From: an uncultured Eubacteriales bacterium
GTDB lineage: Bacteria > Bacillota > Clostridia > Oscillospirales > CAG-272
Assembly: GCA_934432675.1 (NCBI GenBank)
Contig: CAKRYT010000002.1
Coordinates: 62,001 to 126,000 of the forward strand
Length of the DNA stretch: 64,000 nt
Reading direction: 5' to 3'
Part shown: piece by piece, positions 16,095 to 24,604 of the stretch
Numbering within the stretch: position 1 is the first letter of the stretch
Layout of the letters: every line of letters starts with the position of its first letter
Made by a program: the position numbers and the translations under genes
Notes under the pieces: model-generated
Told to the model about the DNA's origin: nothing
Seen by the model: the letters and a program-made list of their open reading frames with translations, nothing else
The model's database searches: none

Positions 16095-17763
16095 CGGCGA
16101 TGGATTCCTTCAACTTTGTCAGGGCGATCTTGGTCTCTGCCGCGGTCTCCCCGAGCAGAGAGGCGATCTCCTGCACGATCCGCATCTGCTTATCGACGAC
16201 CTTATCGGCGATGTCGATCGTCTGCTCGCGGATCGTTTCTTTCTTTTTGCGCTCGTCTTCCTCGCTCGTCACGTCACGCATGATGCAGATGAGCAGGTGG
16301 TAGGCGCGGTCATAGATGACCGTCTCCTCGACGAATTTGCCGTATTCGGCAAGATACACGCGGCGGTCGCGCACGTCCTCTTTCGATTCCAGCACTTCCA
16401 GGAACACTTTGGGGTCCAGGATCCTGACGACCAGGTCCCCGAGAATGTCGGATGCCGCACGGATGTTCATAATCTTACGCGCCGCAGTGTTGATCTGTTG
16501 CACTTCGAGTTTTTCGTTGAGCACGATCAGGCCGTTCGGCGTATTGTTGACGATGCTGTCGGAGAAACTCTCGGCTTTCTCTTTGAGGTAGGGCAGGCAC
16601 ATGGAGACTTCCGCCTTGCCCTGGTAGATGGCAATCGCTTTCTCGCGGCAGGTGTTGTACCCGCAGGAGCCGCAGTTGAGCTCGTCCTCCTTCCGGGTCT
16701 TGCCCATCTGGCGCAGAATCTCGGCTATCTCGTAGTCCGAGGGCATCTGCGCGCGGCGTTCGATGGGGGCAAACTGCTTTTGCAACTCGGTGAAGTCCGG
16801 CTGCGGGACGGGGAAGTCCCGCTCCCCGGCAAACCGCGCGACCGCCGTATAATCCTTGACGGGGGAGCGGTGGTACTTCTCCATGACGGGCCCGCCGATG
16901 CAACTGCCGATGCAGGCGGACATTTCGATAAAGCAGTGATGAATTTTTCCGCTCTCGATGTCGCGGAGTGCCGCCATGCAGTTCTCCACGCCGTCAACGG
17001 CGAGATACGTATATTCCGGGAGGGTCTCCGTCATGGTTTTCAGGATACCGCCCGTGGTGGGGAAAAAGCGCGCCCGGCTCTCGGGGTCCGCGTCGGTCTC
17101 GCGCTCCGGCGTGATGCCGGCGGCGGTGAACCACTCGGTGAGTTCCTCAAAGGTGAGGACGGCGTCGACGATCCCCTCGTAATACTCCGCCTCGTCCTTC
17201 TTGGCGACGCAGGGGCCGATGAAGACCGTCTTCGCGTTCGGGTAGCGGCGTTTCAGATCCGTGCAGTGCGCCTGCATCGGGGAGAGCACCTTGGCAAGGT
17301 AGGGGAGTTCCGCCGGAAAATACTTCTGGATCAGGAGGTTGACGGAATGGCAGCAGGAGGTGATGACGATGTCATGTTCCTCCTCGCGGAGCATCCGCTC
17401 GTACTCCCGTTTGACCATCGTGGCTCCGACGGCGGTCTCCTCCGCGTCGGCAAAACCGAGTTTTTGGAGGGCGCGGCGCATCGCCCCGATACCGACACCG
17501 TCGTAATTGGCGACGAAGGACGGCGCGAGGCTGACGTAGACCGGGTCACCGGAGGCGAGGAGCACTTTGACTTTCTCCACCTCGCTCGTGATTTCCTTGG
17601 CGTCCTGCGGGCAGACGACGAAACACTGGCCGCAGAGGATGCACTCGTTCCCGATAATATGCGCCTGATTGCCCGAGAAGCGGATGGACTTCACCGGGCA
17701 ATGGCGGATACACTTATAGCAGTTCTTGCAGTTGGATTTTTTCAGCGTCAGACAGGTGGACAC
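16087..17763 (-). CDS. Sensory [FeFe] hydrogenase with PAS domain (HydS-like, group C)
   Basis: 558 residues in four parts: two ferredoxin [4Fe-4S] motifs (CKNCYKCIRHCPVKS and CILCGQCFVVCPQ, residues 12-55); an H-cluster domain with L1 TSCCHSVNLLI (Cys137/138), L2 IGPCVAKKDEA and L3 MSACIGSCIGGP; a further Cys cluster NCGSCGYNTCREKAIAI near residue 365; and a PAS-like sensor (FSDSIVNNTPNGLIVLNEKLEVQQINTAARKI) with a C-terminal helix. This architecture is the putative H2/redox-sensing hydrogenase HydS. It follows a thioredoxin-like ferredoxin by 3 bp and overlaps the phosphatase gene, which suggests that the sensor signals through that phosphatase. Confidence 0.9.
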   Translation of the reverse strand: MSTCLTLKKSNCKNCYKCIRHCPVKSIRFSGNQAHIIGNECILCGQCFVVCPQDAKEITSEVEKVKVLLASGDPVYVSLAPSFVANYDGVGIGAMRRALQKLGFADAEETAVGATMVKREYERMLREEEHDIVITSCCHSVNLLIQKYFPAELPYLAKVLSPMQAHCTDLKRRYPNAKTVFIGPCVAKKDEAEYYEGIVDAVLTFEELTEWFTAAGITPERETDADPESRARFFPTTGGILKTMTETLPEYTYLAVDGVENCMAALRDIESGKIHHCFIEMSACIGSCIGGPVMEKYHRSPVKDYTAVARFAGERDFPVPQPDFTELQKQFAPIERRAQMPSDYEIAEILRQMGKTRKEDELNCGSCGYNTCREKAIAIYQGKAEVSMCLPYLKEKAESFSDSIVNNTPNGLIVLNEKLEVQQINTAARKIMNIRAASDILGDLVVRILDPKVFLEVLESKEDVRDRRVYLAEYGKFVEETVIYDRAYHLLICIMRDVTSEEDERKKKETIREQTIDIADKVVDKQMRIVQEIASLLGETAAETKIALTKLKESIADE

Positions 17764-17766
17764 GGG

Positions 17767-18030
17767 TTAACTCCTTTCCCTCTCGACGGCGGGCATGATC
17801 GTATCCCGGAAAAAATCGGCGAAGGTCTCGGGGGTGATGCCCGTATAGATGTCGTCGCCGACCGTGACCGTCACGCCGATGCGGTTGCATTTGCCCGTGC
17901 AGAAACTGCCCGAGAGGACGATCTCGTCTTCCAGGTGATTTTTTTGGATCGCCGTCTCCATCATGGAGACGATCGTCGGGGCACCTTTCAGGTGGCAGGA
18001 ACTACCGACGCAAACTTGTACGAATACCAT
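17767..18030 (-). CDS. Thioredoxin-like [2Fe-2S] ferredoxin family protein
   Basis: 87 residues. Four cysteines in the pattern CVGSSC (7, 12) and CTGKC (44, 48) identify the thioredoxin-fold [2Fe-2S] family also seen as NuoE/HydC-type subunits. It is a free-standing small protein, a tandem duplicate of the next gene upstream (9 bp apart), and is 3 bp from the sensory hydrogenase. It probably passes electrons to or from one of the hydrogenases. Confidence 0.88.
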   Translation of the reverse strand: MVFVQVCVGSSCHLKGAPTIVSMMETAIQKNHLEDEIVLSGSFCTGKCNRIGVTVTVGDDIYTGITPETFADFFRDTIMPAVERERS

Positions 18031-18039
18031 AACGGCGTC

Positions 18040-18279
18040 TTATGCCTTTGCGAGGATTTCTTTTTCGAAAAATTCCCTGACCGTCTCCGGGGTAACGGAG
18101 AAGAAGGCATCGTCCACCGTCACGCAGACGCCTTCCCGGCATTTGCCCATGCAGAAAGTACCGCCGAGTTCGACTTTGTCTTTCAGACCGTTTTCGGAGA
18201 TGAGGTATTGGAGGGTCTCGACGACCTGACGTGCGCCTTTCAGATGGCAGGAGCTACCGATACAAACCGTAACTTTCAT
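18040..18279 (-). CDS. Thioredoxin-like [2Fe-2S] ferredoxin family protein, tandem paralog
   Basis: 79 residues with the same cysteine pattern as its neighbour (CIGSSC at 6 and 11; CMGKC at 43 and 47) and the same order of motifs, including TPETVREFF near the end. It is the first of a tandem pair; the start at 18279 has AAAAGGAATG upstream. A 67-bp gap holding a perfect palindrome separates it from the kinase-like gene. Confidence 0.88.
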   Translation of the reverse strand: MKVTVCIGSSCHLKGARQVVETLQYLISENGLKDKVELGGTFCMGKCREGVCVTVDDAFFSVTPETVREFFEKEILAKA

Positions 18280-18312
18280 AATTCATTCCTTTTCTGTCAT
18301 GCATAATAGAAT

Positions 18313-18336
18313 GCGCCGGGCGGTACCGCCCGGCGC
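18313..18336. other. Perfect 24-bp palindrome inside the redox operon
   Basis: GCGCCGGGCGGT is followed immediately by its exact reverse complement. It lies between the kinase-like gene and the first ferredoxin gene, without a T-run on either side, so an mRNA stability or processing element fits better than a full terminator. Confidence 0.6.
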
Positions 18337-18346
18337 GGCGGTGCGT

Positions 18347-19096
18347 TTAATCGTAATCGACGACGTTTACCCAGGAGAGCAGGAACTGACGCTCTTTCTC
18401 GTTGCCCTTCACGGACTGGGAGGCGGCAACGATCGGCATCCATTTCTGCACGTACTGCTTGGCGGTATCGCTCTTCTTGCAGAAGAGGTCGAGGTAGGCG
18501 TTCGCCCCGTCAATGTCCCCTGCGAGCCAGAAGAGCAGGTAGGTGCGCGCCACGTCTGCGGAGGCGTTGCCCTGCGTGACGTGCGACCAGTCGAGGATGT
18601 ACGGCGTGCCGTCTTCGGAGATGATGATGTTCGAGGGATTGAAGTCCCCGTGGCAGACCTTATTGTGTTTCGGCATGCTTTCGAGGCGGGTATGCAGGTC
18701 GTAGCGCGTGGTGGCATCCAGATCTGCGGCACTGATCTTGCGGTTCATCTTGTCTTTCAGCTTGGTCAGCAGGGGGCAGGTGTGGCTGTGCACATCCATT
18801 TGGAGGTCGACGAGCAGTTCGAGGTACTCGTTCTTCTTCTCCGGGTTTTCCTGCATGAGCTGCGCGAGGGTCTTGCCCTTGATGTATTCCGAGACGATTG
18901 CCCACTTGCCGTCAATCGTGAGGACCTCTTTGATCTTCGGGATACGGATGCCGGTCTCCTCGATGCGCGCCTGGTTGAGCGCCTCGTTCAGGATATCGGC
19001 CTTGGAATAATCACTGTCAAATACCTTAATGCAGTCGGCACCGTCGCGGTACACGGTTTTGTTGTTTCTTACCGCAATCACTCTGTCCAGTTTCAT
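18347..19096 (-). CDS. APH-fold kinase-like protein, TIGR02172-like (copy 1)
   Basis: 249 residues. It has the aminoglycoside-phosphotransferase/choline-kinase core: VCHGDFNPSNIIISEDG with catalytic loop His149-Gly-Asp, then PYILDWSHVTQGNASADVARTYLLF carrying the metal-binding Asp. This matches what I know as the TIGR02172 paralogous family; the substrate is unknown. The ATG at 19096 is chosen over a GTG at 19111 because the TAAGGAG site itself overlaps the GTG. It lies 18 bp after adhE. A second copy precedes the second hydrogenase at 23810, so association with hydrogenases is not accidental. Confidence 0.82.
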   Translation of the reverse strand: MKLDRVIAVRNNKTVYRDGADCIKVFDSDYSKADILNEALNQARIEETGIRIPKIKEVLTIDGKWAIVSEYIKGKTLAQLMQENPEKKNEYLELLVDLQMDVHSHTCPLLTKLKDKMNRKISAADLDATTRYDLHTRLESMPKHNKVCHGDFNPSNIIISEDGTPYILDWSHVTQGNASADVARTYLLFWLAGDIDGANAYLDLFCKKSDTAKQYVQKWMPIVAASQSVKGNEKERQFLLSWVNVVDYD

Positions 19097-19114
19097 CGTA
19101 TCTCTTGACACTCC

Positions 19115-21826
19115 TTACTGTTTCTTTTTCGCGGCGTTTTTGCGATACACGCGTTTGAAGTCTTCGGCGTCCTCGGTCGCGATGACCTGCGTTTCATCCG
19201 GCTTCTCCACCTCGGTGAAGGTCTTGCCGTAGTACGCGTCGAGGTACATCTGCTTGATCTCGCTCATGAGCGGGTATCTCGGGTTGGCACCCGTGCACTG
19301 GTCGTCGAATGCCTGCTCGGTCATGGCGTCGAGGCGGGCGAGGAAGTCTGCCTCATCCGGCACGTAGTCGCGGATGGTGGGCTTGATACCGACGCGCGCT
19401 TTCAGCGCATCGATGGCGGCAATGAGGTTTTCGAGTTTCTCCTTGTCGTTTGCCCCCGTGATGCCGAGGGAGTCCGCCACTTCCGCGTAGCGGGCGAGGG
19501 TGTGCGGGTAAGCATACTGCGAGAAGGTACCCATCTTGGTCGGGACCTCTGCCGCGTTGAAACGCAGCACCTCATCGATCATGAGCGCGTTGGCGACACC
19601 GTGGGCGATGTGGTGGAAGGCACCGAGTTTGTGTGCCATGGAGTGGCAGACACCGAGGAAGGCGTTGGCGAATGCCATACCTGCCATGGTGGCGGCGTTT
19701 GCCATCTTTTCTCTTGCCTCAATATCCATCTGCCCGTTGTCGTAGGCACGCGGCAGGTAGGTGAAGATGGTTTTCAGGGCGCGGAGCGCGAGACCGTCGG
19801 TGTAGTCGGTCGCCATGATGGACGCATACGCTTCCAGCGCGTGGGTCACGGCGTCGATACCGGAGGCGGCAGTCAGGCCGCGGGGCGCGGACATATGGAA
19901 GTCGGTATCGATGATTGCCATCTTCGGCAGCAGTTCGTAGTCGGCGAGCGGGTACTTGACACCCGTGGACTCGTCGGTGATGACGGCGAACGGCGTGACC
20001 TCGGAGCCGGTACCGGCAGAGGTCGGGATGGCGACGAAGTAGGCCTTTTCACCCATCTTCGGGAAGGTGTAGACACGCTTTCTGATATCCATGAAGCGCA
20101 TCGCCATGTCGAGGAAGTTCACTTCCGGATGCTCGTACATGACCCACATGATCTTGCCGGCGTCCATCGCGGAGCCGCCGCCGAGAGCAATGATGACGTC
20201 CGGTGCAAAAGCGGACATCTGCTTGGCACCCTCTTTCGCACAGGCGAGGGTCGGGTCGGGCGCGACGTCGAAGAAGGTCGCGTGCTGAATGCCGAGGGCA
20301 TCGAGTTTATCGGTGATCGGCTTCGTGTAGCCGTGCTGGTAGAGGAAACTGTCGGTAACGATGAACGCCTTTTTCTTGCCCATGACGTTCCCCAGTTCAT
20401 CGAGGGCGACGGGCAGGCAACCCCGTTTCAGATACACCTTCTCGGGTGCGCGGAACCACAGCATATTTTCTCTCCTCTCGGCGACAGTCTTGATGTTGAT
20501 GAGGTGCTTGACCCCGACGTTCTCGGAGACGCTGTTACCGCCCCACGAGCCACAGCCCAGCGTGAGCGAAGGCGTGAGTTTGAAGTTGTAAAGGTCGCCG
20601 ATACCGCCCTGGGAGGAGGGGGTGTTGACGAGGATACGGCAGGTCTTCATACGCTCACCGAATTCGGCGAGCTTCGCTTTTTCGGTCGAGGCGTTGAGGT
20701 AGATCGAGGAGGTGTGGCCGTAGCCGCCGTCCGCGATCAGGCGTTCTGCTTTGGAGAAGGCATCCTCGATATCCTTCGCACGATACATGGCAAGGACAGG
20801 GGAGAGTTTCTCGTGGGCGAACTCCTCGGAGAGGTCGACGCTTTCCACCTCACCGATGAGGATCTTGGTACCCTCGGGCACCGTCACCCCGGCGAGGGCG
20901 GCAATCTTCTGCGCGCGCTGACCGACGATCTTCGCGTTCAGTGCACCGTTGATGATGATGGTCTTTCTGACCTTTTCGGTCTCCTCGGGGGAGAGGAAGT
21001 AGCAGCCGCGTGCCGCGAACTCCGTCTTGACGGCATCGTACACGCCGTCGAGCACGATGACCGACTGCTCGGAGGCGCAGATCATACCGTTATCAAAGGT
21101 TTTCGAGTGGATGATCGAGTTGACGGCGAGCGTCAGGTCCGCCGTATCGTCGATGATGGCGGGCGTGTTGCCGGCACCGACGCCGAGGGCGGGCTTACCG
21201 GAGGAGTACGCCGCCTTGACCATGCCGGGGCCGCCGGTCGCGAGGATGATGTCCGCCTCTTTCATAATCAGGTTGGTCATTTCGAGCGAGGGGGCGTCGA
21301 TCCAGCCGATGATGCCCTCCGGGGCACCTGCCTTGACAGCCGCTTCCAGCACGACTTTCGCCGCCGCGATGGTCGACTTCTTGGCTCTCGGGTGCGGGCT
21401 GATGATGATGCCGTTACGCGTTTTCAGGCAGATGAGCGTCTTGAAAATCGCCGTGGAGGTCGGGTTGGTCGTCGGGATGACGGCGGCAACGAGGCCGATC
21501 GGCTCCGCGATCTTGCGGACACCGTAGGCGGTGTCTTCTTCGATCACGCCGCAGGTCTTGGTATTTTTATATGCGTTGTAGATATACTCCGCCGCGTAGT
21601 GGTTCTTGATAACCTTGTCTTCCACGACCCCCATGCCGGTCTCCTCGACCGCGAGTTTCGCGAGGGGGATACGCGCCCGGTTTGCGGCTTCGGCGGCAGC
21701 GAGGAAAATCGCGTCCACCTGCTCCTGGGTATAGGTGGCAAACTTCCGCTGTGCCTCGCGGACGCGGGCGATTGCCGCTTCGAGCGACTCCACGCTGTCA
21801 ACTGTCGGATAGATTTTTTCTTCCAT
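19115..21826 (-). CDS. adhE: Bifunctional acetaldehyde-CoA/alcohol dehydrogenase
   Basis: 903 residues: an N-terminal CoA-acylating aldehyde dehydrogenase (about 1-450; catalytic Cys250 in NGMICASEQSV) fused to a C-terminal iron-dependent alcohol dehydrogenase (GGGSAMDAGKIMWVMYEHP; metal ligands around ANAFLGVCHSMAHKLGAFHHIAHG). It reduces acetyl-CoA to ethanol with two NADH and forms spirosomes in the cytoplasm. GAGGAG lies upstream of the start. It is 39 bp downstream of rex, so it is very likely repressed by Rex when NADH is low. Confidence 0.98.
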   Translation of the reverse strand: MEEKIYPTVDSVESLEAAIARVREAQRKFATYTQEQVDAIFLAAAEAANRARIPLAKLAVEETGMGVVEDKVIKNHYAAEYIYNAYKNTKTCGVIEEDTAYGVRKIAEPIGLVAAVIPTTNPTSTAIFKTLICLKTRNGIIISPHPRAKKSTIAAAKVVLEAAVKAGAPEGIIGWIDAPSLEMTNLIMKEADIILATGGPGMVKAAYSSGKPALGVGAGNTPAIIDDTADLTLAVNSIIHSKTFDNGMICASEQSVIVLDGVYDAVKTEFAARGCYFLSPEETEKVRKTIIINGALNAKIVGQRAQKIAALAGVTVPEGTKILIGEVESVDLSEEFAHEKLSPVLAMYRAKDIEDAFSKAERLIADGGYGHTSSIYLNASTEKAKLAEFGERMKTCRILVNTPSSQGGIGDLYNFKLTPSLTLGCGSWGGNSVSENVGVKHLINIKTVAERRENMLWFRAPEKVYLKRGCLPVALDELGNVMGKKKAFIVTDSFLYQHGYTKPITDKLDALGIQHATFFDVAPDPTLACAKEGAKQMSAFAPDVIIALGGGSAMDAGKIMWVMYEHPEVNFLDMAMRFMDIRKRVYTFPKMGEKAYFVAIPTSAGTGSEVTPFAVITDESTGVKYPLADYELLPKMAIIDTDFHMSAPRGLTAASGIDAVTHALEAYASIMATDYTDGLALRALKTIFTYLPRAYDNGQMDIEAREKMANAATMAGMAFANAFLGVCHSMAHKLGAFHHIAHGVANALMIDEVLRFNAAEVPTKMGTFSQYAYPHTLARYAEVADSLGITGANDKEKLENLIAAIDALKARVGIKPTIRDYVPDEADFLARLDAMTEQAFDDQCTGANPRYPLMSEIKQMYLDAYYGKTFTEVEKPDETQVIATEDAEDFKRVYRKNAAKKKQ

Positions 21827-21865
21827 AATGCACTCCTCTGATTTATGTTCTGTTCTTCATTGTGA

Positions 21866-22480
21866 TCAGCCGATTTGATTGAGCTGCCCCGAGAGGGCAG
21901 CAAGGGACGACGCGAGATCCTCGTTCCGGACCAGCACCCCTTCCGGGGGACGCAGGCGGCAACGCGAGAAGTTCCACACCGCACGGATGCCGTTCTCCGT
22001 CATGAGGCGGAACACCGCCTCCGCTTCTCCCTCCGGTACGGTGATGATCCCGATCGCGGGATGCTCCCGTGCACAGAAGGCAGGGAAATCCGAGAGCGGC
22101 AGGACCCCGCCCGTGCATTTTGCCGGGTCGGTATCGAACGCCGCCGAAACGGTCAGTGCGTATTCGGCAAAGCCGCCGTACCCGAGCAGTGCCTGCCCGA
22201 GCCGCCCTGCGCCGACCAGTACCGCCGTGTTCGCCGTATGGGCGCGGAGGTAGGTGGCGAGGTGCGCCGCCAGTTCTTCCGTGACATACCCCACCTTGGG
22301 GCGACCCGCACCGCTCACGGCGGCGAGGTCCTTCCGCACCTGCACCTCCCCGAGCCCCAGTGCGTTGGCAATGGTGGTCGCGGACACCGTCCGCCCCACC
22401 CCCGACGCGGGGTTACGCAGATACCCGAGGTAGAGGGGGATGCGCTCCATCACCGGTTTGGTGACTCCCATCTTGTTCAT
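21866..22480 (-). CDS. rex: Redox-sensing transcriptional repressor Rex
   Basis: 204 residues. An N-terminal winged helix (RTVSATTIANALGLGEVQVRKDLAAVSGAGRPKVGY) is followed by a Rossmann domain with VLVGAGRLGQALLGY and the aspartate of AAFDTDPAK expected to bind NAD(H). Rex senses NADH/NAD+ and represses fermentative genes. AAAGGAGG precedes the start. It is the first gene of the operon containing adhE and the hydrogenases, implying autoregulation. I could not recognise a canonical Rex operator in its promoter. Confidence 0.95.
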   Translation of the reverse strand: MNKMGVTKPVMERIPLYLGYLRNPASGVGRTVSATTIANALGLGEVQVRKDLAAVSGAGRPKVGYVTEELAAHLATYLRAHTANTAVLVGAGRLGQALLGYGGFAEYALTVSAAFDTDPAKCTGGVLPLSDFPAFCAREHPAIGIITVPEGEAEAVFRLMTENGIRAVWNFSRCRLRPPEGVLVRNEDLASSLAALSGQLNQIG

Positions 22481-22512
22481 GAGATCCTCCTTTGTCTCGC
22501 TCTTACAAGTAT

Positions 22513-22541
22513 ATTCTAATGATGGCGCGCGGTTTTGGCAA
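22513..22541 (-). promoter_or_regulatory. Promoter of the rex-adhE operon
   Basis: Minus strand: TTGCCA at 22541-22536, 17-base spacer, TAGAAT at 22518-22513, 33 bp before the rex start. An AT-rich tract with two TCGATAT copies (about 22556-22579) lies just upstream and could hold an operator. Confidence 0.7.
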
Positions 22542-22622
22542 TAACGATTTTTGAATATCGATATATCACTGTCGATATAGCGAAAATCCGGTCGTGCGAG
22601 GGAGTCGCGCGACCGGGGGTGT

Positions 22623-23549
22623 TCAGGACAGATATTTGCGTTTGGAGAGGCAGAGTTCGGTGATGAAAAGGTTATCGAGGGCGGTCAGATGATAGTCCTT
22701 CGGATAGATGAGGACGTCACGGTAAAGTTTGGTGTTGCAGGGGCAACATTTCTGCACGAGGCGGTAGCGTTCCAGCAGTTCATCCGGGACGGGGGCGACC
22801 CACATGAAGGTCTCCGGATTGCAGGACAGGAGTTCAAACTGGCTGGCGCGCTCAAAGATGAAGACACGGCGTTTGACGTTGTCGGGGATCTCCTCCTTGC
22901 GCACCTCGGAGAGGGAAAGGCTCGGGACGAAGGGGTCGGCGTGCGTGAGTTCCATATACGGCGAGAGGTCGTCGAAACAGACGGTCTCCTTCGCGGCGAG
23001 CGGGTGATCTTCACTCATGACGAGGACGTAGGAAAACTCCGAAACGAGTTCGCCCGTGAGGTTCTTTTCATCCAGCATCTCGCGGAAATAGCGGTCATGA
23101 TGCGAGGCGTAGCGGATGATGCCGAGTTTATAATCGGCGTTCACGATATTATTGATGGCGCGCAGGGCATTCGTTTCTTTGTAGAAGATGTCGACGGGCT
23201 CGTCTTTCGGCAATTTTTTCGTAAACGCCTCGAAGGCACTCGCGATATAGCTCGAACGCGGGACGGAGACCGCAAATTTTTTCTTACGGCTCTCGCCGTG
23301 GCGGAAGATCTCCTCGACCTCATCGACCTGTGAGAGGATGTTGCGCGCGTACTGCATAAAACGTTCGCCGTCCGGCGTCAGGTGCATCCCCTTGGAGGTG
23401 CGCTCGAACAGCACGATGCCGAGCGAGAATTCCAGTTCCTTGATGGCGCGGCTGACGTTCGGCTGCGCGACGTACAGTGCCTCCGCCGCACGGTTGATGG
23501 AGCCGGTGCGCGCGACCTCGACGGCGTATTTCAGATATTGCAGGTTCAA
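22623..23549 (-). CDS. LysR-family transcriptional regulator
   Basis: 308 residues: an N-terminal helix-turn-helix (LKYAVEVARTGSINRAAEALYVAQPNVSRAIKELEFSLGIVLFERTSKGMHLT) and a C-terminal substrate-binding fold. I chose a TTG start at 23549 because GAGGAGG lies nine bases upstream and the protein then begins at the conserved LNLQYLKYAVEVA; the longer ATG frame starts inside the intergenic region. It is divergent from the kinase-hydrogenase pair at 23810, the usual arrangement for a LysR regulator and its target. The effector is unknown. Confidence 0.9.
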   Translation of the reverse strand: MNLQYLKYAVEVARTGSINRAAEALYVAQPNVSRAIKELEFSLGIVLFERTSKGMHLTPDGERFMQYARNILSQVDEVEEIFRHGESRKKKFAVSVPRSSYIASAFEAFTKKLPKDEPVDIFYKETNALRAINNIVNADYKLGIIRYASHHDRYFREMLDEKNLTGELVSEFSYVLVMSEDHPLAAKETVCFDDLSPYMELTHADPFVPSLSLSEVRKEEIPDNVKRRVFIFERASQFELLSCNPETFMWVAPVPDELLERYRLVQKCCPCNTKLYRDVLIYPKDYHLTALDNLFITELCLSKRKYLS

Positions 23550-23603
23550 GTCCGGGTCCCTCCTCTCGGGGTGGCGGCGGTCGTCGGACCGCGCTTCGAC
23601 TTG

Positions 23604-23632
23604 ATTGTAACATATTTTTCGCCGTGACACAA
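23604..23632 (-). promoter_or_regulatory. Promoter of the LysR gene
   Basis: Minus strand: TTGTGT at 23632-23627, 17-base spacer, TACAAT at 23609-23604, 55 bp before the TTG start. Confidence 0.65.
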
Positions 23633-23727
23633 CGCACAATTTCTCTAACTTTGACGAAAAAAAGGAAAAAAGCCCGTGCGCTTTGCCCGAAATGCCGCCG
23701 GGAATGCGTCGCCCCGCCAAAAAAGCA

Positions 23728-23756
23728 TTGCTTTTATGCGGCATTTACTTTATAAT
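23728..23756 (+). promoter_or_regulatory. Promoter of the kinase 2-hydrogenase 2 operon
   Basis: TTGCTT at 23728-23733, 17-base spacer, TATAAT at 23751-23756, 53 bp before the kinase start. About 95 bp separate it from the divergent LysR promoter, room enough for a shared operator. Confidence 0.78.
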
Positions 23757-23809
23757 ATGAGAAGAAAGCGTGCCGCTCCGCGGCACCGACAGGATACGGG
23801 AGGTAACTT

Positions 23810-24565
23810 ATGGGCAACGATCGGATCATTGCGAAACGGGACAAGAAGACCATTTACCGCGACGGGGACGTGACCGTCAAACTCTTTGACCCGTCGTACG
23901 CCGCGGCAGACGTGCTGAACGAGGCGGTCAACCTCGCGCGCGTCGGCGACGCGGACACCCCCCTGCACATCCCGCGCCTGCGGGAGGTGACCAAGATCGA
24001 CGGCAAGTGGGCGATCCTCTACGATTACGTGGAAGGGGAGTCTCTCGCCGATCTCATGACGGCGCACCCGGAGAAATACGACGAGTATCTGCACCTGTTT
24101 GTGGATCTGCAAATGCTCATCCACCGTCAGCACGTGCCGATGCTCTCCAAACTGCGAGACAAGATGCACGGCAAGATCAGCGCGAGCGGGCTCGACGCGA
24201 CCCTGCGGTACGAACTGCACACCCGTCTCGAAGGGATGCCGCGGCACAACAAACTGTGCCACGGGGATTTCAACGCCGCGAACATCATCATCACGGCGTC
24301 GGGCGACCCGTACGTCCTTGACTGGGCGCACGCCACGCAGGGCAACGCCTCGGCGGACGTCGCGCGCACCTATCTCCTCTACTGCCTCAAGGGTATGACC
24401 GAGGAGGCGGAACGGTACCTCGGTCTGTTCTGCCAAAAGAGCGACACGGCGCGCCAGTACGTGCAGAAGTGGATGCCCATCGTGGCGGCGTCCCAACTCG
24501 TGAAACGCAAGCCGGAGGAGCAGGCGTTCCTGACCTCGTGGGCGAGCGTGGTGGAATACGAATAA
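23810..24565 (+). CDS. APH-fold kinase-like protein, TIGR02172-like (copy 2)
   Basis: 251 residues and a clear paralog of the protein at 18347: RIIAKRDKKTIYRDGDVTVKLFDPSYAAADVLNEA, then LCHGDFNAANIIITASGDPYVLDWAHATQGNASADVARTYLL, with catalytic His151 and downstream Asp intact, and the shared C-terminal QKWMPIVAASQ. GGGAGGT lies six bases before the ATG. It is followed at 39 bp by hydrogenase 2, which is likewise a paralog of the hydrogenase in the rex operon. Its phosphoryl acceptor is unknown. Confidence 0.83.
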   Translation: MGNDRIIAKRDKKTIYRDGDVTVKLFDPSYAAADVLNEAVNLARVGDADTPLHIPRLREVTKIDGKWAILYDYVEGESLADLMTAHPEKYDEYLHLFVDLQMLIHRQHVPMLSKLRDKMHGKISASGLDATLRYELHTRLEGMPRHNKLCHGDFNAANIIITASGDPYVLDWAHATQGNASADVARTYLLYCLKGMTEEAERYLGLFCQKSDTARQYVQKWMPIVAASQLVKRKPEEQAFLTSWASVVEYE

Positions 24566-24604
24566 AACAGGACCGGCGGCACCTTGCCGCGCGGGGAGGT
24601 ACCC

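Noticed and set aside
13569..16283. Plus-strand open frame of about 900 codons opposite the hydrogenase and phosphatase genes
   Set aside because: It is the mirror of real minus-strand genes, with no ribosome site or recognisable motif; GC-rich third positions remove stop codons from the opposite frame.
22481..22622. Canonical Rex operator (TTGTTAA-N4-TTAACAA type) in the rex promoter
   Set aside because: No adequate match was found; only AT-rich TCGATAT copies are present, so no operator is annotated.
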